Assembly: GCA_019912905.1 (NCBI GenBank)
Contig: JAIOHO010000247.1
Coordinates: 1 to 15,495, forward strand
DNA length: 15,495 bases
Direction: 5' to 3'
DNA from: Anaerolineae bacterium
GTDB taxonomy: Bacteria; Chloroflexota; Anaerolineae; Aggregatilineales; Phototrophicaceae
The notes below the pieces were generated by a model. The model made no database searches and had not been told where the DNA came from. It saw only the letters and a list, made by a program, of their open reading frames with translations. Shown in pieces: positions 12,981-15,495 of this stretch. Position 1 is the first letter of the stretch, and each line of letters opens with the position of its first letter. The position numbers and the translations under genes were made by a program.

Positions 12981-13047
12981 GTCTACAACAAGAGGCCAAA
13001 GTACGTTTTTATAGAGATGAACGGCCTGACATCCGTGAAAGGTCACA

Positions 13048-13554
13048 ATGCGTAATCATAAAAGTGTCCCCCCACCCTCTGACGACAAACGCTGGCGGAT
13101 TGTCGAAGCGACCATGCGGCGTAATGGCTACCGCCCGGACGCCCTGATCGAGACACTCCACACCGTTCAAGAGTCGTTTGGCTTTCTGGATGACACAGCG
13201 CTGCGCTATGTCGCCAGCAAACTGCACGTCGCTCCCAGCCAGGTCTACGGCGTGGCGACGTTCTATCACTTCTTTGCCCTCAAACCACAGGGCAAGCACA
13301 CCTGTTCCGTCTGTACCGGCACAGCCTGCTACATCAAAGGAGCCAACAAGATCCTGGACAATTTGCAGACGCACTTTGAAGTCAACCCCGGCGAAACCAC
13401 CGCAGACGGCCAGCTTTCGCTGCTGACAGTGCGCTGCCTGGGAGCCTGCGGGTTGGCCCCTTCCGTCGTATTCGATGGCAACCTGCTGGGTTACATGACC
13501 GCTGAGAAGCTGCACGAAGAGATTGATGAGGTAATGCAATATGAGCCTGTATAA
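13048..13554 (+). CDS. hoxE: NAD-linked hydrogenase diaphorase subunit HoxE (NuoE-like [2Fe-2S] protein)
   Basis: This 168-residue thioredoxin-fold ferredoxin belongs to the NuoE family. The [2Fe-2S] ligands are C89 and C94 (CTGTAC) and C130 and C134 (CLGAC); the preceding C86 gives the CSVCTGTACYIKG signature common in HoxE. YGVATFYHFF (67-76) is the conserved NuoE block. The ATG at 13048 has a GAAAGG site five bases upstream. The stop overlaps the start of hoxF by 14 bases, which implies translational coupling. In HoxEFU the protein relays electrons within the NADH-oxidising module of a cytoplasmic bidirectional [NiFe]-hydrogenase. A complex I-like NuoE is possible in principle, but the adjacent hoxF and hoxU argue for the hydrogenase. 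Confidence 0.88.
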   Translation: MRNHKSVPPPSDDKRWRIVEATMRRNGYRPDALIETLHTVQESFGFLDDTALRYVASKLHVAPSQVYGVATFYHFFALKPQGKHTCSVCTGTACYIKGANKILDNLQTHFEVNPGETTADGQLSLLTVRCLGACGLAPSVVFDGNLLGYMTAEKLHEEIDEVMQYEPV

Positions 13555-15172
13555 CGACTTGCGAACCTCAGCCGAACTCCAACGCGAACAGGAAGACGGA
13601 CACCGTCACTGCCTGCGCATCTGCCGGGCGGCGGGCTGCCTGTCGCAGCATAATGACAGCATCACCCGCGCCCTGCAAGACCAGGTGCACGGTCAGGGAC
13701 TCGAAAACGAAGTTCAGGTCAAAGGCGTCGGCTGCATGGGCCTGTGCGCGGCAGGTCCGCTGGTATCCGTCAGCACGCACGAGGGCGAATCTGTGCTCTA
13801 TCAGCACGTCAGCGAAGCCGATGCGCCTGAAATCGTCGCTGCGCTGGACAGCGAACCCGTCACCCGGCTGCAATTGGATACGAGTACACCCTTTTTCACG
13901 CGGCAGTACAAGATCGTGCTGGAAAATTCGGGCATCATCGACCCTGACAACATCGAAGAATATGTCGCCGCGGATGGCTACAGGGCGCTCAACACCGTCC
14001 TCAGCGAGATGACCCCGGCGGATGTGATCCGCGAAGTGACCATCAGCGGCCTGCGCGGTCGCGGCGGCGGCGGCTACTCCACGGGCCTGAAATGGTCCAC
14101 GGTCGCCAAAGCTGCCGGAGACCTCAAGTACGTCATCTGCAATGCCGACGAAGGCGACCCCGGCGCATTTATGGATCGCAGCGTTCTGGAAAGCGACCCG
14201 CACCGCGTCCTGGAAGGGATGGCGATTGCCGGGTATGCCATCGGCGCGCAGAAAGGCTTCATCTATATCCGCGCGGAATACCCGCTGGCAGTCGAGCGTT
14301 TGAAAACAGCCATCCGCGCCGCCGAGAAAAAGAACCTGCTGGGGGACAATATCCTCGACACCGAGTTCGACTTTGATATTGAAATTCGCCTGGGTGCTGG
14401 CGCTTTTGTATGCGGCGAGGAAACCGCGCTGATGGCCTCCATCGAAGGCAAACGCGGCCAACCGCGCCCACGTCCCCCCTATCCGGCGGATTATGGGCTG
14501 TGGGGCAAACCCACCCTGGTCAACAATGTCGAGACCTATGCCAACATCACGCCTATTATCCGCAACGGCGGCGAATGGTTCGCGGACATCGGCACGGATA
14601 ACAGCAAAGGCACCAAGGTCTTCGCCCTGGCCGGTCAGATCCGCAATACCGGGTTGATCGAAGTGCCGATGGGCATCACCCTGCGCGAGATCATCTACGA
14701 CATCGGCGGCGGCACCCCCCAGGGCACAGCCCTGAAAGCCATCCAGAGCGGCGGGCCATCAGGCGGCTGCATCCCGGTGGAACATATTGACAGCCCGGTC
14801 GATTATGAATCGCTCACCCGTCTGGGGTCGTTCATGGGGTCGGGCGGTATGATCGTCATAGACGAAACCGCCGATATGGTGGAGATCGCCAAGTATTTTA
14901 TGGAATTCTGTATGACCGAATCGTGCGGCAAATGCATCCCCTGCCGCGTCGGGACGGCGCACATGTACCGGCTGCTGGACAAAATTGTCCGTGGGCAGGC
15001 TGCGCAAAGTGATCTGGACCTGCTGGAAGAATTGTGCGACCTGACCCGCAACACCAGCCTGTGTGGGTTGGGCCAGGCATCACCCAACGCGGTCATCAGC
15101 ACCCTGCGCTACTTCCGCCACGAATACACCGCGCGTCTGATCCCTGAGTTCGCGGAAGAAGGAGAGAGGTAA
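13541..15172 (+). CDS. hoxF: NAD-linked hydrogenase diaphorase subunit HoxF (NuoF-like, FMN/NADH-binding)
   Basis: This 543-residue flavoprotein oxidises NADH or reduces NAD+. An N-terminal thioredoxin-like domain with [2Fe-2S] ligands C28, C33, C65 and C69 precedes the NuoF core. The core has the FMN/NADH site GLRGRGGGGYSTGLKWS (170-186), NADEGDPGAFMDR (201-213) and GAGAFVCGEETALMASIEG (285-303). The [4Fe-4S] ligands are C462, C465 and C468 (ESCGKCIPC) plus C508 (SLCGLG). The chain ends soon after, with no C-terminal ferredoxin domain, which separates it from HydB/HndC of [FeFe]-hydrogenases and favours HoxF. The ATG at 13541 lies inside hoxE and has a GAGG site eight bases upstream. The next gene begins after only three bases. 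Confidence 0.92.
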   Translation: MSLYNDLRTSAELQREQEDGHRHCLRICRAAGCLSQHNDSITRALQDQVHGQGLENEVQVKGVGCMGLCAAGPLVSVSTHEGESVLYQHVSEADAPEIVAALDSEPVTRLQLDTSTPFFTRQYKIVLENSGIIDPDNIEEYVAADGYRALNTVLSEMTPADVIREVTISGLRGRGGGGYSTGLKWSTVAKAAGDLKYVICNADEGDPGAFMDRSVLESDPHRVLEGMAIAGYAIGAQKGFIYIRAEYPLAVERLKTAIRAAEKKNLLGDNILDTEFDFDIEIRLGAGAFVCGEETALMASIEGKRGQPRPRPPYPADYGLWGKPTLVNNVETYANITPIIRNGGEWFADIGTDNSKGTKVFALAGQIRNTGLIEVPMGITLREIIYDIGGGTPQGTALKAIQSGGPSGGCIPVEHIDSPVDYESLTRLGSFMGSGGMIVIDETADMVEIAKYFMEFCMTESCGKCIPCRVGTAHMYRLLDKIVRGQAAQSDLDLLEELCDLTRNTSLCGLGQASPNAVISTLRYFRHEYTARLIPEFAEEGER

Positions 15173-15175
15173 TCG

Positions 15176-15495
15176 ATGGTTGCTGCAACACGCTCCAGAG
15201 TCAAAACACTCAAAATCGACGGCAAAGATTACAGCGGCCACGAAGACGAAACCATCCTCGACCTGGCCCGCGAACATGACATTTTTATCCCGACCCTGTG
15301 CCAGATCGACGGTCTGTCGGTGGCCGGGGCCTGCCGCCTGTGCCTGGTCGAAGTCAAGGGTTTCCGCAAGCTGGTACCCTCCTGTGCCACCCATGTCGAA
15401 GAAGGCATGGAAGTCATCACGCGTTCGGACCGGCTGGATAATTACCGGCGCATGATCATCGAACTCCTGTTTTCCGAAGGCAACCACATCTGCGC
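15176..15495 (+). CDS. hoxU: Hydrogenase diaphorase subunit HoxU, N-terminal part (runs off window)
   Basis: The frame opens with ATG at 15176, three bases after the hoxF stop and with a GGAGAGAGG site about 7 bases upstream, and stays open to the window end (106 full codons). A plant-type [2Fe-2S] domain is visible with C42, C53, C56 and C70 (spacing C-x10-C-x2-C-x13-C). It is followed by ELLFSEGNHIC (96-106), the beginning of the His/Cys-ligated cluster segment. The FSEGNH-x-C form is closer to HoxU than to the NHPLDC form common in NuoG and [FeFe]-hydrogenases. HoxU links the diaphorase to the HoxY/HoxH hydrogenase. Since the C-terminus is missing, a longer HydA- or NuoG-like protein is not fully excluded. 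Confidence 0.82.
   Translation, partial: MVAATRSRVKTLKIDGKDYSGHEDETILDLAREHDIFIPTLCQIDGLSVAGACRLCLVEVKGFRKLVPSCATHVEEGMEVITRSDRLDNYRRMIIELLFSEGNHIC

Overview
The window looks like a chromosomal segment of a GC-rich bacterium, most likely a Chloroflexota (Anaerolineae-like) member. This assignment rests on gene content only: a hoxE-hoxF-hoxU NAD-linked hydrogenase module, a VanW/YoaR-like membrane protein, a DUF4386 membrane protein, DinB-like and GyrI-like small proteins, and a short MetG without a C-terminal tRNA-binding domain. No rRNA, tRNA or CRISPR array was found, so the taxonomy is tentative.

Layout. (1) 1-2475, minus strand: the N-terminal part of a VanW-family membrane protein with a TTG start, a strand-specific intrinsic terminator, and a DbpA-domain DEAD-box RNA helicase with a good promoter and a hairpin in its 5' UTR. 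(2) 2512-4177, plus strand: a 3-hydroxyisobutyrate/glyoxylate-reductase-type dehydrogenase, then a VapBC-like antitoxin/PIN-toxin pair. (3) 4178-4969: about 790 bases without a conventional gene but rich in structure. It holds two palindromic GC-rich elements, a strong promoter, a 27-codon leader peptide, an intrinsic terminator and a further long inverted repeat. (4) 4970-8660, plus strand: metG, a DUF4386 membrane protein, a DinB-like protein and a GyrI-like ligand-binding protein. (5) 8661-9270: a hairpin and a decayed IS3-family transposase remnant. (6) 9271-12871: a cytoplasmic GH3 glycosidase and a divergent MFS exporter sharing a control region. (7) 12872-15495: a regulatory region with a perfect CRP/FNR-class dyad, followed by hoxE, hoxF and the start of hoxU, cut by the window end.

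The most interesting signal is the metG leader at 4649-4825. A near-consensus promoter places the transcript start at or next to the ATG of a short ORF carrying a Met-Met-Val-Met cluster. Just after those codons lies a 10-base segment (4737-4746). It is perfectly complementary to the 5' arm of the intrinsic terminator (4795-4804) and also overlaps a local competing hairpin (4735-4766). This is the architecture of ribosome-mediated transcription attenuation, here apparently sensing methionyl-tRNA charging and controlling methionyl-tRNA synthetase, with a leaderless leader peptide. The function is inferred; the complementarities are directly visible.

The hox genes would encode the diaphorase (NADH-oxidising) part of a bidirectional hydrogenase. 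The hydrogenase subunits themselves would lie beyond the right edge.
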